Source: Desulfobacterales bacterium
GTDB lineage: Bacteria; Desulfobacterota; Desulfobulbia; Desulfobulbales; JAGXFP01
Direction of reading: 5' to 3'
NCBI GenBank assembly: GCA_024637225.1
Contig: JAGXFP010000056.1
Coordinates: 1-32,872 of the forward strand
DNA: 32,872 nucleotides
Numbering within the stretch: position 1 is the stretch's first letter; the number at the start of each line of letters is the position of its first letter. Below the pieces are notes generated by a model. The model was not told the DNA's origin, ran no database searches, and saw nothing but the letters and a program-made list of their open reading frames with translations. The position numbers were made by a program, and so were the translations under genes. Below are positions 1 to 7,550 of this stretch, in pieces.

Positions 1-40
1 GCTTGAGCATTTGGGACAGCACTGTGTTATTGTGGGCCAT
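1..40 (-). CDS. IS4-family (DUF4372-type) transposase, N-terminal fragment
   Basis: Only the first 13 codons are inside the window, read leftward from an ATG at 40-38; they give MAHNNTVLSQMLK. This strongly resembles the start of IS4-group transposases with an N-terminal DUF4372 domain, which usually begin MAHxNTVxSQLLKLIPRHEFE. A good ribosome site (AAAAGGAGA, around 50-57) lies at normal spacing, so the start is secure. The catalytic DDE domain is outside the window, so I cannot say whether the element is intact. The leader carries a promoter-like TATAAT and a striking inverted repeat, described separately. The assignment rests on a short peptide and is recognition from memory. Confidence 0.6.
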   Translation of the reverse strand, partial: MAHNNTVLSQMLK

Positions 41-113
41 GGCCTGAATCTCCTTTTATGTCAATGGGTTAGCGGTAACCGCATTATACTATAAAAGGTA
101 AGATTCAGGCCGT
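41..113 (-). promoter_or_regulatory. IS4 transposase leader: internal promoter and RBS-hiding inverted repeat
   Basis: On the minus strand, 113-93 reads GGCCTGAATCTTACCTTTTAT and 59-41 reads ATAAAAGGAGATTCAGGCC, its near-perfect complement (two bases bulged), ending directly at the ATG. The second arm contains the AAAAGGAG ribosome site. A perfect TATAAT (88-83) lies between the arms, with no good -35. RNA started from it, near 76, would lack the first arm and leave the ribosome site free, whereas RNA entering from outside would fold and hide it. A small palindrome (72-82, GCGGTAACCGC) lies in the loop. The layout matches the read-through protection known from IS10 and IS50; the function here is inferred. 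Confidence 0.55.
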
Positions 114-123
114 ATCTATTTCA

Positions 124-1016
124 TTAACCGGACAGCAGTGATCTATTGACCATTTCTTCCAACTGGAAGCGGCGATTAAAGCGATAACAAAACTCTGCGA
201 GATAACGAGGTAAGTGATTCTCGCTCACGGCGTGGTAGGTTCCATGAATGGCATTCTTGATGTTACCAATCATGGTGTTTATCCATTTGAAGACCTTGAA
301 TTCATCATACCCTGAATCAGTGGTGGTGATAATTGCCTCATGCTCGCAAGCTGATTTCGTTACACCGGGGAAACAGTTTAAACCATCGGAAACGACTAAG
401 CTCCCAGAGTTCATGTGTTTTGCAGCCCAGGAGGTTATTTCCGACTTGGTAAACCCACTAATGTGACTCATTTTCAATGATATGGGAGGCCATCTGGGGT
501 AATCGATAGAGCGGCAACAAATGGCATCTTGCCAGTGGCACCACGACCTCGCTTGCCGTCGCGTTTTTTGCCACCCCAGTAGGCATCGTCTATCAAGATT
601 AAGCCGTTCAAGGAATTCATATCGTCTCTTTCTTTCATAACCTGCTGTAATTTGTGCTTCATCCTCAGGGATGCAGTAGCGGAAATGCCCAAGGTACGAG
701 CCAGATTAAGAGATGATATCCCGTCTTTAGACTGTGTTACGAAGTAGATACCAAGAAACCATGTCTTAAGCGGTAGTTTGGTCGAGGCAAAGATTGATCC
801 GCTTATTAATGATGTTTGAGAATGGCAGTGGTTGCATTGATAAAGCTTACGGCTGAGAATCTCGCAATAACCACCATGCCCACACTCAGGACATTGGAAC
901 CCTTGCGGCCAGCGCATCCTGAACAGGGCGGATCTGCACAGCTCTTCGGAGCCGTATTGTGTGAGGAATTGTGTCAAACTCAAACCTTGTTGGAATTGAA
1001 CTTTGTTTTTAGGCAT
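124..1016 (-). pseudogene. IS1595-family transposase, split by a frameshift
   Basis: Two minus-strand reading frames together make one IS1595 (ISXO2-like) transposase. The first (1016-474, 180 codons) has the N-terminal zinc ribbon (CPECGHGGYCEI then CNHC) and the first catalytic aspartates in IDDAYWGGKK. The second (477-124, from a TTG) continues with VSDGLNCF (second Asp) and the family tail GTYHAVSENHLPRYLAEF followed by YRFNRR. The join is at about 474-480: the first frame ends PYH-stop and the second resumes as KMSHISGF in the -1 frame. One extra base would restore a continuous protein. Restart on the overlapping TTG or programmed frameshifting is possible, but I see no classic slippery heptamer. 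A strong AAAAGGAGA ribosome site precedes the ATG at 1016. Termini are not resolved. Confidence 0.75.
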
Positions 1017-1229
1017 GTCATTCTCCTTTTGTAAGTGAATTTGGGAGAATTATGACACAAGGGGTGGGACAAAGAGCGGCCTACCCCCAAAAAAATTAGC
1101 TGAAGTTGAGTGGTAATCAGAAAAATATATGACCGCCAAACGCTTCCGGCAACAAATTGAGAAAAAATTATCTTCCTTGAGGCGCAAGAAGTTGTGGCCA
1201 AAAAATCCGGCAACTGATAATTTGTTCAT
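1017..1229. other. IS1595 upstream end and mltD leader
   Basis: This holds the transposase ribosome site (around 1022-1030) and, further right, a G-rich tract followed by a run of Cs and As (1058-1092) that may be the right end of the insertion sequence. I could not match it convincingly to a left terminal repeat. The rest, to 1229, should hold the mltD promoter, but no clear -35/-10 pair stands out. An open frame on the minus strand across 980-1213 has no family resemblance and is rejected as a gene. Confidence 0.35.
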
Positions 1230-3002
1230 ATGTTTATCTTCAAAACCCCAGACAAAGCGGCACGAGGCGGATCACTAGAAAGGTTAGTAAAACTGGTTTG
1301 CTTTTTTTCCGTTGCCCTGCTCTGGGGATGCAGCCCGGTCCTGCAAAAATCCTCCTCTTCTTCATCCTCACCCCCCCCCACACCAGATCTGATCAGCCAA
1401 GATCAACTGGTTTATTTCCTTGAAGACAGCCGCGGTGTAACCCTCGGCAAAATTGTCGAGGAAGAACTTGCGCAGACATTGGAGAAGGAAGAACTTGACC
1501 CCCCGGCCAAAGAAGAAATTCCTCTCCCAAGTCCGGCTGAAAGCGTTACTCTGGAAAATGACGATAGCGTCAGCACGGAAGAACTGAAAATCGTCAAACA
1601 GGAAATCGAGTATGATTTCCCGATCACGATCAACAGCCATGTCGAGTTTTTTCTGGATAAATTCCAAAACTCCATGCATAAGACCTTTGAGAAATGGCTG
1701 GAGCGCTCCGGCCGCTATCTGCCGATGATTCAGGAAGAACTTAGAAAAGCGAACATGCCCCTCGATCTCGCCTACCTGCCCATGATTGAAAGCGGCTATC
1801 GGCTCACCGCATACTCGCGGGCCAAGGCGGTCGGTCCCTGGCAATTCATGCACGCCACGGGCCGTGCTTATGGTCTGGACATCGACAATTATATTGATGA
1901 ACGCCGTGACCCGATCAAATCGACCCACGCGGCCATTAGTTTCCTTTCTGATCTTTACGCTGAATTCGACTCATGGGAACTGGCCGTGGCCGCATACAAC
2001 GCCGGCGGCGGCCGGGTCAGACAGGCGATCCGCAAAAAAGGCTCCAGGGATTTCTGGCAGCTGATCAAGGGGTCGCAACTCAAAAATGAAACCAAGTACT
2101 ATGTCCCCAAGCTGATCGCCGCCATCATAATCGCCAAGGATCCGGAAAGTTACGGCTTCAAGAACATTGCCTATGAGGAACCGCTGGCCTTCGAAACCCT
2201 GGAAGTTCCACGCTGGACCACCATGGAGGCACTCGCCGTCGCCTGCGAGGCACCCCTTGAGGAAATCCACAATTTAAACCGCCAGTTGCGCAGGGCCATT
2301 ACCCCCCCCGGCACGAACTACTATACCGTGCGGTTGCCCCCGGGCAAGAAAGAGTTGACCGCCCTGAACCTGCCCAGGGTAAAAGCGACTATCAGCACCG
2401 CCTATAAAACCCATGTAATCCAAAAAGGCGAAACGGTTTCGAGGATTTGCCAGAAATACGATATCAATAAGAAAACCCTGCTCAAGGCCAATAATCTGCG
2501 CAGCAATATGCTTATGGCCGGCAAGAGATTAAGAATTCCTTACCGGACCACAAGCTACAAACTCATTGACGAAAGCCTGATGACCGCCGGGCTGAAGCCG
2601 GCCGAAATGTTGCCGGAAAACATGATTATTCACAAGATAAAACCGGGAGAAACCGTTTCCGAACTATCCAGGCGCTACAACGTTCCCGCCCATATGATCG
2701 CCGCCTGGAACGGCCTGGATAACCTGAATCGAATCCGGGCCGGCCAGCAACTCGCCTTTTATCTGCAGGACAGCGACAACATCGAGTCAAACCAGATTGC
2801 GGCCGCCGGAAAGAAGGTCCGGCCGGTGACCACCGAGGCCGGCTTGCGGCCGGACTATTATCAGGTCATCGGCGGCGACACACTCTGGGCGATAGCCAGA
2901 AAGTTCCAAACCACGCCGGAACAGATCAGGCGCTGGAACAATCTCAAGGACGACACAATCCACCCCGGCCATCGCCTGGCCCTCAAGAGCCAGGAAACCT
3001 AA
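1230..3002 (+). CDS. mltD: Membrane-bound lytic murein transglycosylase D (lipoprotein with three LysM repeats)
   Basis: Cleaves the MurNAc-GlcNAc bond of peptidoglycan, releasing 1,6-anhydro products, from the periplasmic side of the outer membrane. The 590-residue protein has a hydrophobic stretch ending in a lipobox (LLWGC, Cys34), a Ser/Pro-rich linker (about 40-55), and an SLT domain with the catalytic Glu187 in IESGY, then AVGPWQFM and AAYNAGGG. Three LysM repeats follow at about 394-437, 465-509 and 544-586, each with the xKxGETV or GDTLW start. This order is the MltD plan. There is no obvious ribosome site before ATG 1230, and the pre-lipobox segment is long (33 residues), so a later start is possible. 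A nine-C tract at 1371-1379 lies just after the lipobox codons. The gene stands alone. Confidence 0.9.
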   Translation: MFIFKTPDKAARGGSLERLVKLVCFFSVALLWGCSPVLQKSSSSSSSPPPTPDLISQDQLVYFLEDSRGVTLGKIVEEELAQTLEKEELDPPAKEEIPLPSPAESVTLENDDSVSTEELKIVKQEIEYDFPITINSHVEFFLDKFQNSMHKTFEKWLERSGRYLPMIQEELRKANMPLDLAYLPMIESGYRLTAYSRAKAVGPWQFMHATGRAYGLDIDNYIDERRDPIKSTHAAISFLSDLYAEFDSWELAVAAYNAGGGRVRQAIRKKGSRDFWQLIKGSQLKNETKYYVPKLIAAIIIAKDPESYGFKNIAYEEPLAFETLEVPRWTTMEALAVACEAPLEEIHNLNRQLRRAITPPGTNYYTVRLPPGKKELTALNLPRVKATISTAYKTHVIQKGETVSRICQKYDINKKTLLKANNLRSNMLMAGKRLRIPYRTTSYKLIDESLMTAGLKPAEMLPENMIIHKIKPGETVSELSRRYNVPAHMIAAWNGLDNLNRIRAGQQLAFYLQDSDNIESNQIAAAGKKVRPVTTEAGLRPDYYQVIGGDTLWAIARKFQTTPEQIRRWNNLKDDTIHPGHRLALKSQET

Positions 3003-3162
3003 ACGCTTAAATGATTTTTCAGGATTGCCGTCCAGAGCATTTTCGTTGAGCGATACCGGGCGAACAAAAATCTGCTAGGTCAAACTGAAGTGCCGGGGGG
3101 CCAACTAAGCTGATCGATTTATCCGCGCAGCCATCATCCCTTAATATTCCAAAAAGATCCGC

Positions 3163-3978
3163 ATGAAGCTGAAAGGCAAACACGCCTTGGTTCTAGGGGC
3201 CGGCAAAGGCATCGGCAAGGAGATCGCTTTCTACCTGGCGAGCCGGGGGGTAACCGTGGCCATCACCTTTTTCGACTGGCCCGAAGAGTCGGCGGAGACC
3301 CGCGGGCAATTGGCGAAGCTGGGCGGCGACCATCTGGCCCTGAATATCGACCTTCGCCAACCAACCGCGATCGGGAAGATGATCGCCGAGTTGAGCGGCA
3401 AATTCGGCGGCCTCGACATCCTGATCAACAACATTGAACGGGGCGGCATGCCGATCGTTCACGGCGAATATACTTCCGAGCAGTGGGATCTGGAGCTTGA
3501 AACAACCCTCAAGGCCAAAAGGTGGGTATTCAGAGAGGCGCTCCCCCTGTTGAAGGAGTCCGGCGGCGGCGCGGTGATCAACATCTCGTCGATCGCCGGT
3601 CTGGTGGGCCGTTCCGGCCCGGCAGCTCCGATCTTCAACGACGGCTACAGCGCCGCCAACCGGGCAATCTCCCTGCTGACCGAAACCTGGGCTCGCGAAG
3701 GCGCGCCGGAAGTAAGGGTGAACGAACTGATGCTCGGTTTTTTCGAAACCCGGCACGCCCAAAAAACCAGGGGCTGGAAACTCCTCTCCCCCGAAGAGCG
3801 GCGGGCCATCATCGACCACATCCTCTTAGGCCGGACCGGCTGCAAAAGGGACGTAATCAAGGCGATCAGGTATCTGCTGGAAGACGGCGACTACCTGACC
3901 GGCACAATCCTTAAAGTGGATGGGGGCTATGTACTCGGCGGCAATGAAGTGGCGCCGATACCGAAGGGTGTTGTCTAG
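3163..3978 (+). CDS. SDR-family protein with catalytic Lys replaced by Asn
   Basis: A short-chain dehydrogenase/reductase fold of 271 residues. The N-terminal cofactor motif is LGAGKGIGKEIA (about 11-22), and INNIERGG stands in for the usual NNAG. The catalytic Ser is in INISSIAGL and the Tyr in GYSAANRAI. In classical SDRs the Tyr is followed three residues later by Lys (YxxxK); here that residue is Asn (codon AAC, one base from AAG). The C-terminal YLTGTILKVDGGY is typical of 3-oxoacyl-ACP-reductase-like members. Substrate is unknown, and normal oxidoreductase activity is doubtful unless another residue compensates. There is no clear Shine-Dalgarno. It converges on the next gene with a 5-base gap. 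Confidence 0.8.
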   Translation: MKLKGKHALVLGAGKGIGKEIAFYLASRGVTVAITFFDWPEESAETRGQLAKLGGDHLALNIDLRQPTAIGKMIAELSGKFGGLDILINNIERGGMPIVHGEYTSEQWDLELETTLKAKRWVFREALPLLKESGGGAVINISSIAGLVGRSGPAAPIFNDGYSAANRAISLLTETWAREGAPEVRVNELMLGFFETRHAQKTRGWKLLSPEERRAIIDHILLGRTGCKRDVIKAIRYLLEDGDYLTGTILKVDGGYVLGGNEVAPIPKGVV

Positions 3979-3983
3979 CCCAT

Positions 3984-4265
3984 CTACTTTTTCTCAAGAT
4001 TCCTGAGAACATCCTCCACCGCCCAGACCGGAATATGCTTGAAGGCGTAATCGACCGCCGCTTCCTTGGCCTGCTCGGTATCGGCTTTGTCAATGCCGAG
4101 TTCGGTGATGATCTCCTCCGTATCGAACCAGCACAGCTCCCGGCCGTCGACATCGTAAACCGTCATGATCCGCCGGTTCGCTTCGTGCAGATGCTCCTCG
4201 TCAACTATCTCGCCGACTATCTTTTTGGCAACCTCGTAGGGTACGAATTTTATCTCTTCCGACAC
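3984..4265 (-). CDS. Small acidic protein of unknown function (93 aa)
   Basis: I do not recognise this protein. It starts at a GTG with a GGAGG ribosome site 10 bases upstream (minus strand), which supports it as real. It is rich in Glu, Asp and charged helix-forming residues, has no signal peptide or membrane segment, one Cys (in GRELCWFD) and no known motif. It lies about 50 bases downstream of the dGTPase-like gene on the same strand and could be cotranscribed with it. The segment VYDVDGRELCWFDTEEI looks like a beta hairpin followed by a helix. Codon use resembles its neighbours. Confidence 0.7.
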   Translation of the reverse strand: MSEEIKFVPYEVAKKIVGEIVDEEHLHEANRRIMTVYDVDGRELCWFDTEEIITELGIDKADTEQAKEAAVDYAFKHIPVWAVEDVLRNLEKK

Positions 4266-4315
4266 TTTGCAAAAACCTCCGATTATTTTTTCAGCGGCCC
4301 ATTTTCCGGCCGCGC

Positions 4316-5371
4316 TTAGGTTTCCGGTACAAACAGGCGATGGTAAAGATTCTGGGCATGGCGATCCGACATGCTGGCAATAAAGTCGCAGACCTGTCTT
4401 ACCGGGGATGATCCGGCCGTCACTCCCGACCCCTCCTGGTCAAGGATCTCCCGGTTTTCGAGAAAATACCGAAAGAGATCGGTAAGAATCTTGCGGGACT
4501 TAACGTATTCATTATGAACCCGGGGTGAACGGTAGACCTGGTGAAAAAGGAAATGCCGCAGAGTCTGCATCGCACCGCCGACACGGGGATCGATCGAAAA
4601 AACCAGTTTCGCTTCTGAAGAACCGGGGCCGGGTCCGGTATGGGAAATGACCCCCTCGACCATGGTCATGATCCGCCGTGAATGGGTGCGGCCCATCACC
4701 TGATGGCACTCTTCCGGGACATCACCCTCACTGATCACATCACTGTGAATCGCATCGTCGAGATCGTGACTCAGATAGGCGATAATATCCGCGTAGCGCA
4801 CCAGACACCCCTCCGCCGTTTCGGGCAGGCCGTGACTGTCGGCGGGAATCACCTCGCCATACCCCTTGGAGTGCCTGGCAATGCCGTCCCGCACCTCATA
4901 GGTAAGATTCAGGCCGTCTCCGCCGTTCTCCAGGACATCGACCACCCGCAGAGACTGGCGGTAATGGGAGAAACCGCCGGGAACCAATTCGTTGAGCACC
5001 GTCTCCCCGGCATGTCCGAAGGGAGTATGGCCCAGATCGTGCCCCAGGGAGATCGCCTCGACCAGATCCTCATTAAGGTCCATCGCCCGGGCCAGGGTTC
5101 TAGCGATCTCCGAAACTTCCAGGGTATGGGTCAGCCTGGTCCGGCAATGATCCCCGGTGGGCGCCAGAAAAACCTGAGTCTTGTGCTTCAGGCGCCTGAA
5201 GGCCTGGGAGTAGACAATTCGATCGCGATCATGCTGAAAGGCCGGGCGCAAGGGGCACTCTTCCTCGCTTCGCATGCGTCCCTTGCTCGAAGCACTCAAG
5301 CAGGCGAACTCGGAAAGAGTGTCCCGTTCTCTTTTCTCAAGTTTTTCCCTGACATTCACCGCAAACACCAC
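4316..5371 (-). CDS. dgt: Deoxyguanosinetriphosphate triphosphohydrolase-like protein (HD domain)
   Basis: A dNTP triphosphohydrolase of the dGTPase family, releasing triphosphate from dNTPs. The N-terminal signatures are HDRDRIVYSQAFRRLKHKTQ, then RTRLTHTLEV with the first metal His. The HD pair is in GHDLGHTPFGHAGE, followed by NGGDGLNLTYEV and the later Asp region DLDDAI. At about 350 residues it matches the shorter type-2 dGTPase-like proteins. The listed start is a GTG at 5371; another GTG at 5359 (VNVREKLEKRER) fits the family start better and has GGTGG upstream. An adapter-like sequence begins 20 bases upstream at 5391, so the native promoter and leader may not be those shown. Function beyond dNTP hydrolysis is unknown. 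Confidence 0.88.
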   Translation of the reverse strand: MVFAVNVREKLEKRERDTLSEFACLSASSKGRMRSEEECPLRPAFQHDRDRIVYSQAFRRLKHKTQVFLAPTGDHCRTRLTHTLEVSEIARTLARAMDLNEDLVEAISLGHDLGHTPFGHAGETVLNELVPGGFSHYRQSLRVVDVLENGGDGLNLTYEVRDGIARHSKGYGEVIPADSHGLPETAEGCLVRYADIIAYLSHDLDDAIHSDVISEGDVPEECHQVMGRTHSRRIMTMVEGVISHTGPGPGSSEAKLVFSIDPRVGGAMQTLRHFLFHQVYRSPRVHNEYVKSRKILTDLFRYFLENREILDQEGSGVTAGSSPVRQVCDFIASMSDRHAQNLYHRLFVPET

Positions 5372-5390
5372 CGTCTTGGCTTTTCATAAA

Positions 5391-5404
5391 TGCTCTTCCG
5401 ATCT
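5391..5404. other. 14-base match to Illumina TruSeq adapter
   Basis: The plus strand reads TGCTCTTCCGATCT; the minus strand reads AGATCGGAAGAGCA, identical to the first 14 bases of the TruSeq index adapter. Its start also creates the open frame MLFRS, a familiar translation of adapter contamination. It lies between a gene start (dgt, minus strand) and gene-free sequence, so no reading frame vouches for contiguity across it. I read it as a probable assembly or library artefact. Confidence 0.75.
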
Positions 5405-5568
5405 AAAATAAGGACCGAAAGGCGAACTGTTCTTTCTAAACGACTTCGCTGGCTTTTTCAAGCGGCGCTTCGTTTGCGGAAGTTCATATCCCGAAAAACG
5501 AAGAGCGGCTCGATCCCATGTAACCGATCACGGGATAAGCCGCCCAGGATTGGCCAATCTCCCAGCCG

Positions 5569-5676
5569 GTAAGCGATTACAGGGTGCCGAAGATGCAAGG
5601 CATCGGCCTGCGATGTGTACTGGTGTACATGAGCAGGCCGATAACACAGCAGATTCGGCACCCTGTGATCGCTTAC
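5569..5676. repeat. Long hairpin repeat, family 2 (copy 1)
   Basis: An imperfect palindrome of about 108 bp. The outer arms are GTAAGCGATTACAGGGTGCC (5569-5588) and its near-complement ending at 5676 (one mismatch seen). An inner perfect 10-bp stem, ATCGGCCTGC with GCAGGCCGAT, encloses a TGTAC/GTACA apex. Conserved flanks GATGCAAGGC and CAGCAGAT recur in a second copy at 24074-24160 with different stem sequence. It is probably a transposase-independent REP-like or MITE-like element; no coding potential is seen. Confidence 0.7.
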
Positions 5677-5777
5677 GATCCCATCACTCAATCATAATGC
5701 ATAATGCAGAATTGAGCGGATAATGATAATATAACTAATTTAACCTCTAAATTTGATAAGTTCTCAGAAATTCACGG

Positions 5778-5904
5778 GATGGCTAAGCAAAAACCGTCAG
5801 ATTCCAAGGCGGGCGAATTTCGAGGTATGAAGTGTATTTCAGTACGCTGCAATGACGAGACAATTTGCAGCAACGCGGGAGCTGGCGATTTTTTTGCGAC
5901 GCCA
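5778..5904 (+). repeat. 127-bp dispersed hairpin repeat, family 1 (copy A)
   Basis: Begins GATGGCTAAGCAAAAACC and ends with GCGACGCCA. The two ends are imperfect complements, and the centre holds a TACTTCAGTA-like apex, so the whole unit can fold as one long hairpin. Same-family copies are at 11078-11190, 11207-11333 and (minus strand) 30044-30169, with a palindromic relative at 20532-20658. This copy lies 34 bases upstream of the mscS ATG, in the same direction as the gene. Confidence 0.85.
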
Positions 5905-5938
5905 GCTAATTTATGTGAAACAAACGGAGACCGCGCCC

Positions 5939-7009
5939 ATGGATTTCGGCAGCCTGCTGGACATTTTTCAAGTCGTTAAGGAAAATATCTTCATCAAAAT
6001 AGCCATAGTTATCTCCGTCTATTTCATCTTGGCCAAGATCGCCGATCTGCTGATCGACAAGATTCTGCGCAAGGCCACCGCGATGACCAGGATAACCATC
6101 GACGACCACCTCATCGACTTTGCCCACCGACCGATATACAGGACCATCATCTGGCTCGGAGTCCTGCACGCGCTCGACGTGGCCCCGCTGACCGAACCAT
6201 GGCAGTCCATCCTGCCGTCGATCGCCAGAAGCATGATCCTGCTGATCTGGACCATAGCTTTGGTCAGGACAACCAGCTGGGTCTTCCAGACCAAAATCAA
6301 CCATGCCTCGCCGGAGGATAAAATCGGCAAGGATGTCCTGCTGCTGCTCAAGAACGTAACCGGGGTGGTGTTTATCGTTTCGGCGATACTCTGGCTGCTG
6401 ACCGTATGGAAAATCAGCCTCACCCCGCTCTTCGCCTCGGCCGGGATCGCGGGAATCGCCATCGCCCTGGCCGCCAAGGATACCTTGGCCAACTTTTTCG
6501 GCGGGATCAGCATCTTTTTGGACCGGACCTACAAGATCGGCGACTACATCATCGTCGACAATGAGGATCGGGGCGAAGTCGTCGAAATCGGCATCCGCTC
6601 CACCCGGATCAAGACCAGAGACGACGTGATGATCACTATTCCCAACTCGATCATGTCGAACTCGAAAATCATCAACGAAAGCGCTCCAGTCCCGAGATTC
6701 AGGATCAGGGTTCCGTTCGGAGTGGCCTACGGCAGCGATCTGGAAAAGGTGGAGGAGATTGTTCTGGCTGTGGCCCGAGCCAATCCGAATGTTTCCGCGG
6801 AACCGGAGGCCCGGGTGCGGCTGCGCTCCTTTGCCGATTCATCGGTTAATTTCGAACTGCTCTGCTGGGTTGAACACCCGGCCGGCAAGGGCCTTGAAAT
6901 CCACAATCTCCTCAAGGCAATCTATCGATCCTTCGGTGAAAAAGGTATCGTTATTCCTTTCCCGCAAAGGGATATCCATGTTAAGCAGAATCCAAAATCC
7001 GTTGATTAA
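5939..7009 (+). CDS. Small-conductance mechanosensitive channel (MscS family)
   Basis: An inner-membrane tension-gated channel that relieves osmotic downshock. The protein (356 residues from ATG 5939) has several N-terminal hydrophobic helices, then the pore-lining helix and beta domain: ASAGIAGIAIALAAKDTLAN, FFGGISIFLDRTYKIGDYI, VDNEDRGEVVEIGIRSTRIK and ITIPNSIMSNSKIIN, the canonical MscS core at roughly 175-250. The frame is open from 5852, but those 29 codons come from the dispersed repeat. ATG 5939, with GGAG 10 bases upstream, gives a normal start. It is the first gene of a plus-strand group with the deaminase (19-base gap) and radical SAM genes. Confidence 0.9.
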   Translation: MDFGSLLDIFQVVKENIFIKIAIVISVYFILAKIADLLIDKILRKATAMTRITIDDHLIDFAHRPIYRTIIWLGVLHALDVAPLTEPWQSILPSIARSMILLIWTIALVRTTSWVFQTKINHASPEDKIGKDVLLLLKNVTGVVFIVSAILWLLTVWKISLTPLFASAGIAGIAIALAAKDTLANFFGGISIFLDRTYKIGDYIIVDNEDRGEVVEIGIRSTRIKTRDDVMITIPNSIMSNSKIINESAPVPRFRIRVPFGVAYGSDLEKVEEIVLAVARANPNVSAEPEARVRLRSFADSSVNFELLCWVEHPAGKGLEIHNLLKAIYRSFGEKGIVIPFPQRDIHVKQNPKSVD

Positions 7010-7028
7010 CCCATTACCGCGAAAAAAG

Positions 7029-7550
7029 ATGATAGACCGGCAATTAACCTTCGACGAACAGCATATGAGCGAGGCCCTGGTGGAAGCGCGGGCGGCTCTC
7101 GGGGCCGGAGAATTCCCGGTGGGCTGCGTTATCGCCAGAGGCGATCGAGTCATGGCCAGAGGCCGGAGGAGTAACAGCCGGGGGGAAGCCGCCAACGAAC
7201 TTGACCACGCCGAAATCTCGACCCTGCGCCTTTTTCTAAGCGGCCACCCGGAGGTTCCGCCCGACGCGGTCACCGTTTATGCCACCATGGAGCCCTGTTT
7301 AATGTGCTACACGACGATGCTGCTAAACGGGATCAGGCGGATCGTCTACGGTTACGAAGACGCCATGGGCGGCGGCACCGGCCTGGACCTCTCCGGGCTC
7401 GCCCCGCTTTATCGCGAGATGCGGGTGGAGATCGTCCCCCATCTCCGCCGCGCCGAGTGTCTGGCCCTGTTCCGAGAGTTCTTCGGAAATGCCGACCATG
7501 ACTACTGGCGGGGCAGCCCGCTGGCTGAATATACCCTGAGACAATCATGA
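7029..7550 (+). CDS. Nucleoside deaminase (cytidine/deoxycytidylate-type zinc fold)
   Basis: A zinc-dependent deaminase of 173 residues with the His60-Ala-Glu62 motif (DHAEIS) and the Cys90-Leu-Met-Cys93 motif (EPCLMCYTTML), the standard metal ligands and proton shuttle. The N-terminal GEFPVGCVIARGDRV matches the TadA/guanine-deaminase group. Unlike TadA, the C-terminus has the insert YEDAMGGGTGLDLS and ends EYTLRQS, so the target (tRNA A34, guanine or another base) is not settled. ATG 7029 follows mscS by 19 bases; the open frame further upstream overlaps mscS and is not used. Its stop overlaps the radical SAM start (ATGA), which implies translational coupling. Confidence 0.85.
   Translation: MIDRQLTFDEQHMSEALVEARAALGAGEFPVGCVIARGDRVMARGRRSNSRGEAANELDHAEISTLRLFLSGHPEVPPDAVTVYATMEPCLMCYTTMLLNGIRRIVYGYEDAMGGGTGLDLSGLAPLYREMRVEIVPHLRRAECLALFREFFGNADHDYWRGSPLAEYTLRQS

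Larger units (their letters stand above)
5372..5938. other. Gene-free region with adapter match and two hairpin repeats
   Basis: No convincing gene. It contains the adapter-like 14-mer (5391-5404), a hairpin repeat (5569-5676) and a 127-bp repeat (5778-5904) just before mscS. A segment at 5690-5770 is A+T-rich and may hold a promoter for mscS, but I cannot assign one. Confidence 0.6.

Noticed and set aside
41..1090. Terminal inverted repeats of the IS1595 element
   Set aside because: GGGTTAGCGG near 66 and the G-rich tract near 1085 were compared, but similarity is too weak to define the ends.
980..1213. Minus-strand open frame of 77 codons upstream of the IS1595 transposase
   Set aside because: It overlaps the transposase start and the insertion-sequence end, has no recognisable similarity, and has no ribosome site.
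5852..5938. Longer N-terminus for the MscS channel
   Set aside because: These 29 codons are largely the dispersed 127-bp repeat, and ATG 5939 has a ribosome site.
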